In this document: one piece after another, positions 9,104 through 18,201 of the stretch
Layout of the letters: every line of letters starts with the position of its first letter
How positions within the stretch are numbered: the first letter of the stretch is position 1
Source of the DNA: Fodinibius halophilus
GTDB taxonomy: Bacteria > Bacteroidota > Rhodothermia > Balneolales > Balneolaceae
DNA: 64,000 bases
Assembly (NCBI RefSeq): GCF_011059105.1
Contig: NZ_JAALLS010000016.1
Location: 38,397 to 102,396 of the forward strand
Reading direction: 5' to 3'
The notes under the pieces: model-generated
Seen by the model: the letters and a program-made list of their open reading frames with translations, nothing else
What the model was told of the DNA's origin: nothing
Database searches by the model: none
Translations under genes and position numbers: made by a program

Positions 9104-10834
9104 TTAATATCCTGCGGCCTGTCCATCTTTTCGTGATTCGGAGGCTCCATAATAAACGCCTTCCTCGGGATCCCACATAATAGCCTGATAGCCACCGTAT
9201 CCGCCAACATCAAAAGCTACATCGTGGCCTCGCATCATCAGTTCGCGAACCGTTTTATAGGGATAGCCCGATTCCAGATTCAGCGTTCCACTGTCTTGTA
9301 AGTACTCATCTGCCGAGTCAGTAGGCTGAGTAGAGCCGGTATGCCGCCATCGTGCCGCATCTCCGGCCTCTTGCAGGTTCATCCCAAAGTCGATCATATT
9401 AGTAATGATTTGGGTATGTCCCTGTGGTTGCATGGCACCGCCCATTACACCAAAACTCATAAATGGTTTGCCATCTTTCATAACAAATGCAGGAATGATG
9501 GTATGGAAAGGTCGTTTGCCGGGCTCGTATACATTTGCATGGTTAGGATCCATTGAGAACAGTTCTCCTCGATCTTGCATCACAAAACCTGTCCCCGGTA
9601 CCACAATGCCCGAGCCCATACCACGGAAGTTACTTTGGATAAGAGATACCATATTACCTTCTTTATCGGCAGTAGTGAGGTAGATTGTATCTCCCTCTTC
9701 CAGACCCGACATGCCGGGCTTCACATTTCGAGAGGCATATTCTTTAATTTTTTCAGCACGTTTCTTGGCATATTCTTTTGATATCAGTTTTTGAACAGGT
9801 ACATCAGCAAAGGCCATATCGGCATAAAACTTTGCCCGATCCTCGAACGCCAGTTTTTTGGCTTCAGTCATGGTATGGAGGGCTTCAACGCTGCCATAGC
9901 CCATTTTACTTAGATCAAACTCTTCGAGTATCTGTAGCATCTGTAAAGCCGCTATTCCCTGCCCGTTGGGCGGCAGTTCATAAACGTCATAGCCGCGATA
10001 GTTTACCGAAACGGGCTCTACCCAGGTAGAGGTATGTTGTTCAAAATCTTCTTTGCTTAAATAACCTCCATTCTCACGCATAAAACGATCAACTTTTTCG
10101 GCAATTTCTCCCTCATAAAAGGCATCACGACCGTTCTTTGCTAAAAGTTCGTAGGTGTTGGCCAGTTCAGGCCGCTTCATTATTTCGCCCTTCTCTGGAG
10201 CTTCTCCATTTTTTGTCATCTCTTCTTTAAAAGCTCCGGGACGGTCGTTATGGATGCGAGCACCGATATCCCAATAGAAAGCGATAAGCTCACTGACAGG
10301 GAACCCCTCACGGGCATATTTGATAGATGGGGATAAAATCTTATCCATCGACATATTGCCCAGCTTATTATGGAGTTCAAACCACCCGTCGACAGCACCG
10401 GGCACAGAAATAGGAAGCACCCCATAGGCCGGTATATCATCACGTTCTCGTTTTTTGATCTCTTTTTTCATCTGTTCATACGAAAGCCCCATGGGAGAGC
10501 GTCCACTGGCATTGAGTCCGTACAGCTTTTGATCTTCGGCTGACCATACAATAGCGAAGAGATCGCCGCCGATACCACTGCCGGTGGGTTCCATTAATCC
10601 CAGGGCGGCATTCGCAGCAATAGCGGCGTCAATGGCGTTCCCTCCATTTTTAAGGACTTGGAGGCCAATCTGTGTAGCCAAGGGTTGGCTGGTTGCCACC
10701 ATCCCATTTTGCCCAATTACTTCAGAACGAGTAGCAAAAGGCTCGCCGGTTACACGATCGGGCTGAGCCTGTAATGAAAAAGAAGAGCAAATTAGTAGAA
10801 GTAAACTGCCTAAAATAGTGAGTGCTTTTCTCAT
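9104..10834 (-). CDS. ggt: Gamma-glutamyltransferase
   Basis: Periplasmic or secreted N-terminal nucleophile hydrolase that transfers or hydrolyses gamma-glutamyl groups of glutathione-like peptides. It has a signal peptide (residues 1-24, SLQAQP), the large-subunit motif SGIGGDLFAIVW at 86-97 and the substrate-binding region NASGRSP. The processing site lies at EEGDT, with T383 the predicted autocatalytic nucleophile by alignment to the TTHYSV site of E. coli GGT. The small subunit carries GMGSGIVVPGTGFVMQDRG and VMGGAMQPQGH. Length of 576 aa is normal for the unprocessed precursor. It lies downstream of the envelope operon on the same strand, after a gap of 87 bases. Confidence 0.93.
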   Translation of the reverse strand: MRKALTILGSLLLLICSSFSLQAQPDRVTGEPFATRSEVIGQNGMVATSQPLATQIGLQVLKNGGNAIDAAIAANAALGLMEPTGSGIGGDLFAIVWSAEDQKLYGLNASGRSPMGLSYEQMKKEIKKRERDDIPAYGVLPISVPGAVDGWFELHNKLGNMSMDKILSPSIKYAREGFPVSELIAFYWDIGARIHNDRPGAFKEEMTKNGEAPEKGEIMKRPELANTYELLAKNGRDAFYEGEIAEKVDRFMRENGGYLSKEDFEQHTSTWVEPVSVNYRGYDVYELPPNGQGIAALQMLQILEEFDLSKMGYGSVEALHTMTEAKKLAFEDRAKFYADMAFADVPVQKLISKEYAKKRAEKIKEYASRNVKPGMSGLEEGDTIYLTTADKEGNMVSLIQSNFRGMGSGIVVPGTGFVMQDRGELFSMDPNHANVYEPGKRPFHTIIPAFVMKDGKPFMSFGVMGGAMQPQGHTQIITNMIDFGMNLQEAGDAARWRHTGSTQPTDSADEYLQDSGTLNLESGYPYKTVRELMMRGHDVAFDVGGYGGYQAIMWDPEEGVYYGASESRKDGQAAGY

Positions 10835-10921
10835 AGTGTAAAAGATTTATTTAATATGCTCTTTTACTATAAGAAAAATGCAGCTTTTTTTTATGTAAAA
10901 AGCTTTTTAGTGATGAGAAGG

Positions 10922-11380
10922 TCAGTTGATGTTTAAGTCATCGTGCGGACGTTTTAGCGAATCGGGCAACTCTTCTTTTTCTTCTCGCAGTCTCTGTATA
11001 TACTTTGCGCGCTTTACGACACCGCGTCGGATACCAAAGTAGGCTCCTAGAAAAGCCGAAAATATTGTTGTCAGTACAAAGACAAGTTCTGTCTCTGCTA
11101 ATCCCACATCTTTAGTGTATACCCAAAAAATGGTGGGTAAGATGGTAAAGAAAGCCATTAGGTAGCAGATCCAGTTAATATTAAAGGCCTTCATCATAAA
11201 CCGACGGCTAAATCCAAAGTTGAGGTTCAGGTATACCAATCCAAAACCGAAAAGAAACAGGTAGCCGGTGCTTCCTTCGGCAGCTACATATTGGATGTAG
11301 CTATTTGATACTAATATGATGGCCAAGCCAAATACGATGGAGCCGGTAACAAATGCGAAGGTACGTTGCCAGTTAATCAT
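10922..11380 (-). CDS. Four-helix membrane protein, unknown
   Basis: 152-aa integral membrane protein with four predicted helices (about residues 6-25, 33-52, 66-88 and 98-118) and a charged cytoplasmic tail (YIQRLREEKEELPDSLKRP). I do not recognise a named family. The ATG at 11380 is chosen; a longer version from a TTG at 11401 is possible but adds only seven polar residues. It follows the EnvC-like gene by 112 bases on the same strand and may belong to that envelope operon. Confidence 0.65.
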   Translation of the reverse strand: MINWQRTFAFVTGSIVFGLAIILVSNSYIQYVAAEGSTGYLFLFGFGLVYLNLNFGFSRRFMMKAFNINWICYLMAFFTILPTIFWVYTKDVGLAETELVFVLTTIFSAFLGAYFGIRRGVVKRAKYIQRLREEKEELPDSLKRPHDDLNIN

Positions 11381-11492
11381 GAAAAGGTGTATTCTTGTCA
11401 AAGTTTTTGCTGAGCTCAGTGCTCGGGCGATAGATGTATAAGTGTGGATATGATGAGCTTAAAATACCAACAATTGAGAGGCAAAACCAGAG

Positions 11493-12848
11493 TTAATATG
11501 TGCTTGATACAGCATCAGAACGCAACCATTTTTCGGGATCTAAAAAGTCATTATTTTCACGGATAAGGAAAAAGAGACTTTCTCCTTTTATTGAGAAAGA
11601 ATCTCCCGACAACCCAACAGTATCGCCTTGTTGAAGTATCTGGTCTTTGGTCACATATATCTGGCTAAGGTTACCGTAAGCAGTAATAAAGCGTCCATGC
11701 TTCACTAAAACAACATCGCCATAGTTCTTAAAAGGTTGGATGGCAATGACATATCCTTTATGGACTGCCTGTACCGATTCTTCCGGTTCTGTTACGATTT
11801 CGATACCGGGATTCTGTGTTTTCGTACCGTAAACAGGATGGCGGCGGGTGCCAAAATGTTCGGCTACCGTTTTGCTGTCTACCGGCCATGGCAGCTGTCC
11901 TTTTTGACGGGCGAACTGTCGTTCAATTTTCTTTAGCTCTTCCGAACTAATGAAGTTTCGCTTTTTTATAGGTTCAGAATATTTTTTTACCTCTTTGGCC
12001 CGTCTTGTCTCATCTTCGATCTCTTTTGCTGCTGCCAATTTGCGCTTTCGTTCGGCTTCAAGTCGTTTTAAACGCTCTTCTCGGAGTTCTTTTGCTTCTC
12101 GAATAAACCGCGAAAGCTTGGTTTTAAAATCTTCCAGCTGCTCCTTTTTACGATTCAGATCTTCTTCAATCTCCTGCTTGTTTTCTCGGAGTAGTGCCAC
12201 ATTTTTAGCTTGCTGCTGTTTCTTTTCTGCCAGTTGGGCCTTTTGTTGCTTGATTTCTGAAAGTATGTTCTCATTTTTACTGCGTGCTTCAACAAGCTGT
12301 GTCTTTGTTCTTTGGAGCTCCTGTTTAGCTTCCCGGATATTGCGAGCTTGTTCTTCTCTAAACTCATTAAACTGCTCCAGGTAATAGGAGCGAACTAGCA
12401 TCTGATTAATTGACGAGGAGGAGAAGATAAGTGCTAACTGGGAAGTACGCCCGTGTTTATACAGGTAGCCCAAGGTTTTCTTATGATTCTCAATTAGCTG
12501 TTCCAGCTTTTTCTGCTTTTTTTTAAACGATTGGGTTGTTACCTGTATTTCTTCATTAATCTGGGATTGTTTATTCTGAAGTTTTTCCAGCTTTTTATCT
12601 TGTAGGGCAATAAGGCTTTTAAGGTCTTTGTACTTTTGATATAACGCCTCGTATTTTTTGTCGGCTAACTGGAGCCGTTCTTCGTATTTATCAATCTGTT
12701 CAGAAAGTTTTTGGATCTCACTACGCGTTTTTTCTTGTTTCTCTATTACTTTTTGCCGCATCTCTCTGTAGTTTTGTGCAATAACAGATGAGGCACCGAG
12801 TAGCAAAAGAAAGAGGGTTATAATATAAAAACGGTGTGTATTCATCAT
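11493..12848 (-). CDS. envC: EnvC-like murein hydrolase activator, degenerate LytM domain
   Basis: Periplasmic activator of cell-wall amidases during daughter-cell separation. A signal peptide (1-24) is followed by long coiled coils (about residues 28-300, rich in K, E, Q and R) and a C-terminal LytM/M23 fold from about 325 (FGTRRHPVYG). The zinc-site residues of active M23 peptidases are missing: the HxxxD segment reads NPGIEI and the second HxH segment reads YGNL where active enzymes have YAHL. That is the pattern of EnvC, which activates rather than cuts. The start overlaps the DUF4292 stop by four bases, and the TPR gene is upstream in the same operon, an arrangement common in Bacteroidota. 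Confidence 0.88.
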   Translation of the reverse strand: MMNTHRFYIITLFLLLLGASSVIAQNYREMRQKVIEKQEKTRSEIQKLSEQIDKYEERLQLADKKYEALYQKYKDLKSLIALQDKKLEKLQNKQSQINEEIQVTTQSFKKKQKKLEQLIENHKKTLGYLYKHGRTSQLALIFSSSSINQMLVRSYYLEQFNEFREEQARNIREAKQELQRTKTQLVEARSKNENILSEIKQQKAQLAEKKQQQAKNVALLRENKQEIEEDLNRKKEQLEDFKTKLSRFIREAKELREERLKRLEAERKRKLAAAKEIEDETRRAKEVKKYSEPIKKRNFISSEELKKIERQFARQKGQLPWPVDSKTVAEHFGTRRHPVYGTKTQNPGIEIVTEPEESVQAVHKGYVIAIQPFKNYGDVVLVKHGRFITAYGNLSQIYVTKDQILQQGDTVGLSGDSFSIKGESLFFLIRENNDFLDPEKWLRSDAVSSTY

Positions 12849-13600
12849 CGGTGATAAACAGGTATATCGTCTGGATAATTAATGTACAAGTTACCCCAAT
12901 CGGGGTTTAAATCAAGTGAAGTCAGTTGCAGCGCAATTTTTGATTTCTTTTCTGCTCCAAAGATACTAATTCTGCGCGGAAGGGTGAACCCATCAATAGT
13001 GCCATAGGCTTCATATCTTATTTTAGAGTATGGCAGTTTGGTATCATCCGGTTGTTTAATCTGGCGGATGGTATGATTTTCTTTATCGATATAAACGCTG
13101 GTGCCGCTTGAGAGGGAAAGCTTGTATAACGTTTTATTCTCGGATATACCGGTCACATCACCCGGCGAAATGGGATAGTTAATAAGCTGTAAGATGTTCA
13201 ATGAGGCTAGTTTATTGATACGTTTGAGTTTGCCGCCCCGAACCGGAATTTTACGCACATATTTATCTACCTTATTATAAACTACCAGCGTATCTCCATC
13301 TGTCAGCAGTTCTCCGCCTTTTATGCCAATGCCGTTACGTACTTTTACTAAGCTTTTTGTCCTTGTGCTCATAAATGTTACTGTGACCCGATCGGTATTA
13401 CCGGGTTCACTGACAATAGCGCGCCCTTTTCCTTTTAAGGCGTTTAATGTTGAGCGATAATCGGGGAGTTGAGCTATGATTTCTGATGGTTTTACCGATG
13501 TCTGCTTATATCCTTTAGTGCTTAACTTTTGTGTGCTCGTGCAAGAAACCAATCCCACTAAGAGCAAAAGAAAGAGTATTAATTGTAACCGATTATTCAC
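12845..13600 (-). CDS. DUF4292 lipoprotein, LolB-like
   Basis: 251-aa lipoprotein with lipobox LVSC (C20) after a hydrophobic signal. The body has the DUF4292 pattern: an N-terminal LKGKGRAIVSE strand, then VRNGIGIKGGELLTDGDTLVVYNKVDKY and NILQLINYPIS. The family resembles LolA/LolB, so a role in inserting lipoproteins into the outer membrane is a reasonable inference. It overlaps the TPR gene by eight bases upstream and the EnvC-like gene by four bases downstream, so the three are translationally coupled. Confidence 0.82.
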   Translation of the reverse strand: MNNRLQLILFLLLLVGLVSCTSTQKLSTKGYKQTSVKPSEIIAQLPDYRSTLNALKGKGRAIVSEPGNTDRVTVTFMSTRTKSLVKVRNGIGIKGGELLTDGDTLVVYNKVDKYVRKIPVRGGKLKRINKLASLNILQLINYPISPGDVTGISENKTLYKLSLSSGTSVYIDKENHTIRQIKQPDDTKLPYSKIRYEAYGTIDGFTLPRRISIFGAEKKSKIALQLTSLDLNPDWGNLYINYPDDIPVYHR

Positions 13601-15326
13601 CGTTTGCAGGAATTTTATCTTTGAGATGAGTACGTGTAGAATCTTTGTTGAATGCTTTTTGCCACCATTGACGGGCTTGTGACAGTTTGCCTAGCTTTTG
13701 TAATACATCGCCCATATGTTCCATAACTTCAGCACTGGCTTGTCCTGTATCCAGAGAGGCACGAATATATTCTTCAGCTTTTTTGTACTCTCCTTGTTGA
13801 AAATAGATCCATCCAAGGGTATCGAGGTAGGATGGATTGTTGGGAGCGATTTTTATTGCTTTTTGGGCCATCTTCCTGGCTTGGTCCAGCTTTCGCTTCT
13901 GTAAAGAAAGATAGTAGGCATAGTTGTTCAAGAAACCGGGATTTTTGGGCTGAATCTTCAGTGCCTTTTCGTAGTGCGGGAACGCTTTATTCCATTGTTT
14001 TAACGCTGCATAGGTATTTGCCAGAGCACCCAGGATATTTGCTTTTAAAGAGCGTCGGATTGGTAGTTCTTTAGCTTTGTCAAGGTAAGTGATAGCCTCT
14101 TGGTAATTCTGGTCCGAAAGATGGGCACTGCCCAGAAAATATAAGATGATAGGCTCTTGGGGTACGGCTTTTGTAGCTTCTTCTCCAATGGCTATGGCTT
14201 TTTTAATTTCTCCTTTTCTAAGTAATAGCTGAAGTCGTTTTTGCCACGCTGTACCATTAGTTGGGGCAAGTTCTGTCGCCTTTTCATAAGCCTGTAAAGC
14301 GAGCTCTGTTTGTCCTGTTTGGGTAAAGAAGTCTGCGGCTAGCGATTGGGCACTGCCAGAATTGGGTTCTGAGTACATCAGTTTTTTTAAGACTGTTGCG
14401 GTTGTCTTTTGGAGTTCCCTGTTTTTACGATCGTTTTTATAATTAGAGTATAAATATTTTGCCAGATTAATTTTCGTTGAGGTGGCGATCAAAGAATCAG
14501 CAATTGTGTTCGATAGAAACGTAGACAGGCTGTCCCATTGCGCTTGTTCAATGTAGATATTTGAGAGCATGAGCAGGGTTTTGGAATCTCGCTCATTTAT
14601 TTGGAGCGCATTATTCAGTACTTCTTTGGCTTCCGCCATTTGTCCTATCATTTTATAGTGGTTACTTAGTACCCGGAGCGTGGCAATATTATTGGGGTTA
14701 AGGTCACGGATCTTTTTTAATTCGGTGATGGCAGAATCTTGCATCCCCAAATCATTAAAATTTCGGAGCCGTTCCAAGCGTACATTTAGGTCTTCGCCTT
14801 TAAGAAACAGCAGTTTATTATACACTTTGTTGGCTTCGTTGAGCTGCCCGAGATCGCTGTATGATTGCGCCAGTTCATGCAGCAAGGTTTCATTGTGCGG
14901 ATTATACTCCAAGGCATCGGTAAGTTCTGTAACAGCTGTTTTGTTTTTACCCTGATCGCGGTATAAACGGGCCAGCTTTAGACGATACCATGGATTTCTG
15001 GGGGCAAGCTTTACTGCCTGCTTTCCGTAGTACTCGGCATTGGTAACGTCGTTCATCATCAGGTAGGCATCGGCCAGGGCATAGTTGACTCCGGGATGGT
15101 CGGGAAGTTTGACGTATGCCGCTTTCAGCAGGTCCAGGGCATGTTGGTAATCCTCATTCTCAAATGCAGCAAGCCCATCGATATATGCCGATTGGGCATT
15201 GATGCGGGTGCTTTCTTCTACCATCTGGCGGTCTTGTGCCTTTAGGTTTACCACCAAAAAGAGCAATGCCAGCAGGTTGCAGGCAACGAAAGTAAAATTG
15301 TTCGATGATACTATTTTCATACCCAT
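13593..15326 (-). CDS. Exported TPR-repeat protein
   Basis: 577-aa protein with an N-terminal signal sequence (hydrophobic residues about 11-30, then LKAQD) and roughly 14 tetratricopeptide repeats, with W/A/Y consensus positions such as YADAYLMMNDVTNAEYYGKQA and GWIYFQQGEYKKAEEYIRAS. TPR arrays bind partner proteins, here probably in the periplasm. It is the first gene of the overlapping trio with the DUF4292 lipoprotein and EnvC-like protein, which suggests a role in envelope assembly. Nothing catalytic is seen. Confidence 0.85.
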   Translation of the reverse strand: MGMKIVSSNNFTFVACNLLALLFLVVNLKAQDRQMVEESTRINAQSAYIDGLAAFENEDYQHALDLLKAAYVKLPDHPGVNYALADAYLMMNDVTNAEYYGKQAVKLAPRNPWYRLKLARLYRDQGKNKTAVTELTDALEYNPHNETLLHELAQSYSDLGQLNEANKVYNKLLFLKGEDLNVRLERLRNFNDLGMQDSAITELKKIRDLNPNNIATLRVLSNHYKMIGQMAEAKEVLNNALQINERDSKTLLMLSNIYIEQAQWDSLSTFLSNTIADSLIATSTKINLAKYLYSNYKNDRKNRELQKTTATVLKKLMYSEPNSGSAQSLAADFFTQTGQTELALQAYEKATELAPTNGTAWQKRLQLLLRKGEIKKAIAIGEEATKAVPQEPIILYFLGSAHLSDQNYQEAITYLDKAKELPIRRSLKANILGALANTYAALKQWNKAFPHYEKALKIQPKNPGFLNNYAYYLSLQKRKLDQARKMAQKAIKIAPNNPSYLDTLGWIYFQQGEYKKAEEYIRASLDTGQASAEVMEHMGDVLQKLGKLSQARQWWQKAFNKDSTRTHLKDKIPANGE

Positions 15327-15391
15327 TGGTAACGAATTTTTAGCCTATATAGTACAATAAATTGTACTTCCAATCAGCATATGCCCCAAAA

Positions 15392-16138
15392 TTAGTTCGT
15401 AATTGCTTTACGCCAGCCGTTTAGTCGTCCAAAGGCATGCTTCATATGCGAACCGTACCAACTAAACCATTCTCCTTCAACCAAGAGTACTCTGGCAGCG
15501 GGACATACTTCTTCGACCATGCTGATATGTTTTTCTTTAAAGGGATAGGGTTCGCTGCTTAATAAGACTAGGTCCGGGTTATAGGTTTTAAGTTCATCAA
15601 GTTCAAAAGTGGGGTAGCGACTTTCATTGTTGAACACGTTGGATAGGTTGTAGTGGTCCATCACATCGTGGATGTACGTATCATGGCCTATCGACATCCA
15701 GGGATCTTTCCAGATCATGTATGCGGTGCGTAATGCCGGTTCGTCGGGTCGTTCTTCTAAGCGTTGTTGGATGTCAGAAATGAGCTCGTCGGCGGTGTCA
15801 GATACCTCAAATGTTTCTCCGAGGTTATGAATAGTTATAAGGGCATCTTCAATAGTTTCGATATCGGTTACAATAACCTCGAAATCATCCATGAGCTGCT
15901 TAATATCCTCCGGACGATTTTCCTCCTTGTTGGCGATGATGTAGTCGGGATCAGTATCATAAATCTTATCAATCCGTGGATTTTTAGTGCCCCCGACAAT
16001 AGGAATTGATTCTACCTGTTCACTTGGATGTACGCAAAAGCGGGTGCGCCCGACGAGATTCTGTTGGAGTCCCAAATCAATAATCAGTTCTGTTAAACTA
16101 GGGACTAAGCTTATAATGCGAGGACTTTTTGTGCTCAT
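15392..16138 (-). CDS. BtuF-like helical-backbone metal/cobalamin-binding protein
   Basis: 248-aa protein of the periplasmic-binding type III fold (BtuF/FecB). The family opening IISLVPSLTELIIDLGLQ is at residues 8-25, followed by LVGRTRFCVHP and VGGTKNPRIDKI. No signal peptide or lipobox is seen, so the protein may be cytosolic or the export signal may be non-standard. No ABC transporter permease or ATPase lies nearby and no cobalamin riboswitch is seen upstream. Binding of cobalamin is a family-based guess. Confidence 0.78.
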   Translation of the reverse strand: MSTKSPRIISLVPSLTELIIDLGLQQNLVGRTRFCVHPSEQVESIPIVGGTKNPRIDKIYDTDPDYIIANKEENRPEDIKQLMDDFEVIVTDIETIEDALITIHNLGETFEVSDTADELISDIQQRLEERPDEPALRTAYMIWKDPWMSIGHDTYIHDVMDHYNLSNVFNNESRYPTFELDELKTYNPDLVLLSSEPYPFKEKHISMVEEVCPAARVLLVEGEWFSWYGSHMKHAFGRLNGWRKAITN

Positions 16139-16282
16139 AAATTGTGTAATAGGATTATTGAGCTGTTTAATAAGTTACATGCAGTTTGAGTATAACGATA
16201 AGGCTTATTTTACGATCTGGCAATGGTTGAATCCGGTAGGTAAAAAATAATAAACAGCGTGAGGGTAAAGCTTTTTTTTATA

Positions 16283-16337
16283 GTAGAGCGATTTGCCAAA
16301 TCGCTTTACAAAAAAATTGATTTGCCAATCGCTATAG
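16283..16337. repeat. REP palindrome pair beside RAYT gene
   Basis: A 27-base near-palindrome (16283-16309, arms GTAGAGCGATTTG and CAAATCGCTTTAC, one mismatch) is followed by a degraded second copy around 16319-16337 (GATTTGCCAATCGC). It lies just past the stop codon of the RAYT transposase and matches the copy beyond the other end of that gene. Confidence 0.8.
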
Positions 16338-16346
16338 AACTACAAA

Positions 16347-16979
16347 CTATTCAGCAATACTTTTTCTAAAATCTGGGTTGCAATAGCTATATGGCCAATT
16401 TTGCCATTCATCAGTTAATTCGGCTTTTACCGGGTTTAATAGTACATATTTTATAGTATTTTCTAACTCCGAACTATTTCTAATAACTCGATCAAAACTC
16501 TCATGTTGCCAAAATTGTCCTGTTCGATTCAAAATTTGATTTGCCTTTCTGGCGGTAAACTTTTTTAAACTACCAAGTATTTTAGTTACAGGGTATTCAT
16601 CCTTCTTTTGTTCATTGGCTAATAGTTTAAATACTATGTGTACATGATTGGGCATTACGCAATAAGAATACAAAAGGTATTTTTCGTTATCCCGATATTC
16701 AATTGCATCGCAAACTAGTTGGGCTATCTCTGGCTTTTTAAGCCAGAAGGGGCCTTTGGTATTTCCTGCAAGAAGGTGTTCATATTTTTTAAAAATTCTT
16801 CGAGTAATCCTTGTTGATATAAAATCATTGTCCAAATCAGTTTGTGCTGATTGTTTATTCCGGAGGGATTTAATCCGTGCAATGGCTTTTTTGGGGAGTG
16901 ATCCTGTCAGGCGGAATGTCACAAAGTATTCGGCATTTGGTGGTTGCCAATGAGGGAGGTTTCTGCGATAAAAAGCCAT
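16347..16979 (-). CDS. REP-associated tyrosine transposase (RAYT)
   Basis: 210-aa single-domain HUH endonuclease of the IS200-like Y1 superfamily that is expected to act on REP palindromes. It shows the N-terminal YFVTFRLTGSLP strand, the HUH metal motif in PNHVHIVF (about residues 111-118) and the C-terminal segment NRTGQFWQHESFDRVIRN, followed by YVLLNPVKAEL. The length is typical of an intact RAYT. The gene is bracketed by palindromes carrying the same GCGATTTG core on both sides, the classic RAYT/REP arrangement. It is a single domesticated-looking gene without IS terminal repeats. Confidence 0.9.
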   Translation of the reverse strand: MAFYRRNLPHWQPPNAEYFVTFRLTGSLPKKAIARIKSLRNKQSAQTDLDNDFISTRITRRIFKKYEHLLAGNTKGPFWLKKPEIAQLVCDAIEYRDNEKYLLYSYCVMPNHVHIVFKLLANEQKKDEYPVTKILGSLKKFTARKANQILNRTGQFWQHESFDRVIRNSSELENTIKYVLLNPVKAELTDEWQNWPYSYCNPDFRKSIAE

Positions 16980-17333
16980 TTTATTGATTATTGTGAGTTC
17001 TCTTTATTGTAATAACTAAAAAAAATGTTTTGTTATTCTGAAATGGCTTATGAGCAAAGAAAGTTATGTAGGGCAGCATCCGTTTAAGGGGGGGGCGCAG
17101 TAGAGCGATTTGCCAAATCGCTCTACAAAAAACTGTTATTTCACCCCAAAACTCCAAGCTATTTCGGTCTCTTGTGTTCCAGAGCTTCAGCGACGAAACA
17201 TGTAGTGCATCTCTTTTTAAATTTTACTGGTTATGGACCCAGTAAGAGCCAAGAACGATCGACAAAAACTATTAATTAATAGGGTGATTTATTTACCAGT
17301 TTTTAGATTGATGTACTTATCCCAAACGGTTGG
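16980..17333. other. Intergenic region upstream of RAYT
   Basis: 354 bases without a gene. It contains a run of nine G (17088-17096), the perfect REP palindrome at 17100-17126 and otherwise nothing I can name. Confidence 0.6.
17100..17126. repeat. Perfect REP palindrome
   Basis: Two 13-base arms (GTAGAGCGATTTG and CAAATCGCTCTAC) are perfectly complementary around one central C. It is the best-preserved member of the family that also flanks the other side of the RAYT gene at 16283-16337. Confidence 0.85.
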
Positions 17334-18200
17334 TCAAAATTGTTGTACAATTCCTTTTACTTGTTGAGCATAACTGCTGCCAAACAGGTTGGTATGTACC
17401 AATAACGGATATAGGTTATAAATGTCTTTTCGTTGATTAAAATTGGGTTGCAGGGGATAGGCTTCATTATAGGCATCATAGAAAGCACCTGAAAACCCTC
17501 CAAAGAGATGAGTGAAGGCTAATTCTATTTCTCGATGTCCGTAATATACAGCAGGATCATATATAGTGGGACGTCCATTTTGGTCATAAAAGTAATTTCC
17601 ACCCCACAAGTCGCCATGTAAAAGGCTGGCCTGTTCTTCTGGGAAGATGTCAGGCAATTGCTTATACATTGATTGGAAATGTGAGACTGTCGTTGTTCCC
17701 AGCTTGCCGGAGTCTGTGGCCATTTTAAGTTGAGGCTTCATGCGCTCCTTAATAAAAAAGTCTATCCAGCTTTGATGTTTCTTGTTGGACTGGGGAAGGC
17801 GTCCGATGTAGTTGTCGTGATCGAGCCCGAACTGCTCGTGTTGGTTTTTATGCAGGGCCGCCAGTTCTTGACCAAATATTTCTGCTGAATTGTTTTGTGC
17901 TCTTCCTTCTTTGATAAACTCTTGAACTAAAAATCCAATGCCGTTTTCTGTTTCTCCGGTTGCTAAAACGCCTGGAATAAAGAGGCCCGTATCTGCTGCA
18001 TCCAATAATTGGAGGCCTTTTTCCTCAACAAAAAACATGCTAGGATCGGCCGTTGTATTCCATTTAAGAAAGCAGGAGCGGTCACCTGGAAGCGTAATTT
18101 TTGCCGCTTGGTTGATGCTGCCCCCGGAAACCCGCCGTTGTGATTCTATAGTTTGGTCAAGCGCGCTTTCCAGCTTCGTTACTAGTATATCAGGGATCAT
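17334..18200 (-). CDS. Fructosamine-3-kinase family protein
   Basis: 288-aa kinase of the fructosamine/ketosamine kinase family, which phosphorylates sugar adducts on proteins so that they fall off (deglycation). It has GGSINQAAKI near the N terminus as glycine loop, the catalytic LLHGDLWGGNYFYD (HGDxxxxN) and the metal site IYDPAVYYGHREIELAF. The ATG at 18200 is chosen because it starts one base after the phosphatase stop codon and gives the usual family length; an upstream ATG at 18230 would overlap that gene by 29 bases. Pairing of this kinase with a low-molecular-weight phosphatase is common in bacteria. Confidence 0.88.
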   Translation of the reverse strand: MIPDILVTKLESALDQTIESQRRVSGGSINQAAKITLPGDRSCFLKWNTTADPSMFFVEEKGLQLLDAADTGLFIPGVLATGETENGIGFLVQEFIKEGRAQNNSAEIFGQELAALHKNQHEQFGLDHDNYIGRLPQSNKKHQSWIDFFIKERMKPQLKMATDSGKLGTTTVSHFQSMYKQLPDIFPEEQASLLHGDLWGGNYFYDQNGRPTIYDPAVYYGHREIELAFTHLFGGFSGAFYDAYNEAYPLQPNFNQRKDIYNLYPLLVHTNLFGSSYAQQVKGIVQQF

Positions 18201-18201
18201 A

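Noticed and set aside
16139..16346. Cobalamin riboswitch upstream of the BtuF-like gene
   Set aside because: No B12-box sequence is present; only REP palindromes and AT-rich sequence were found.
17088..17096. Run of nine G as a possible G-quadruplex
   Set aside because: Only a single run in the vicinity, so a G-quadruplex cannot be supported.
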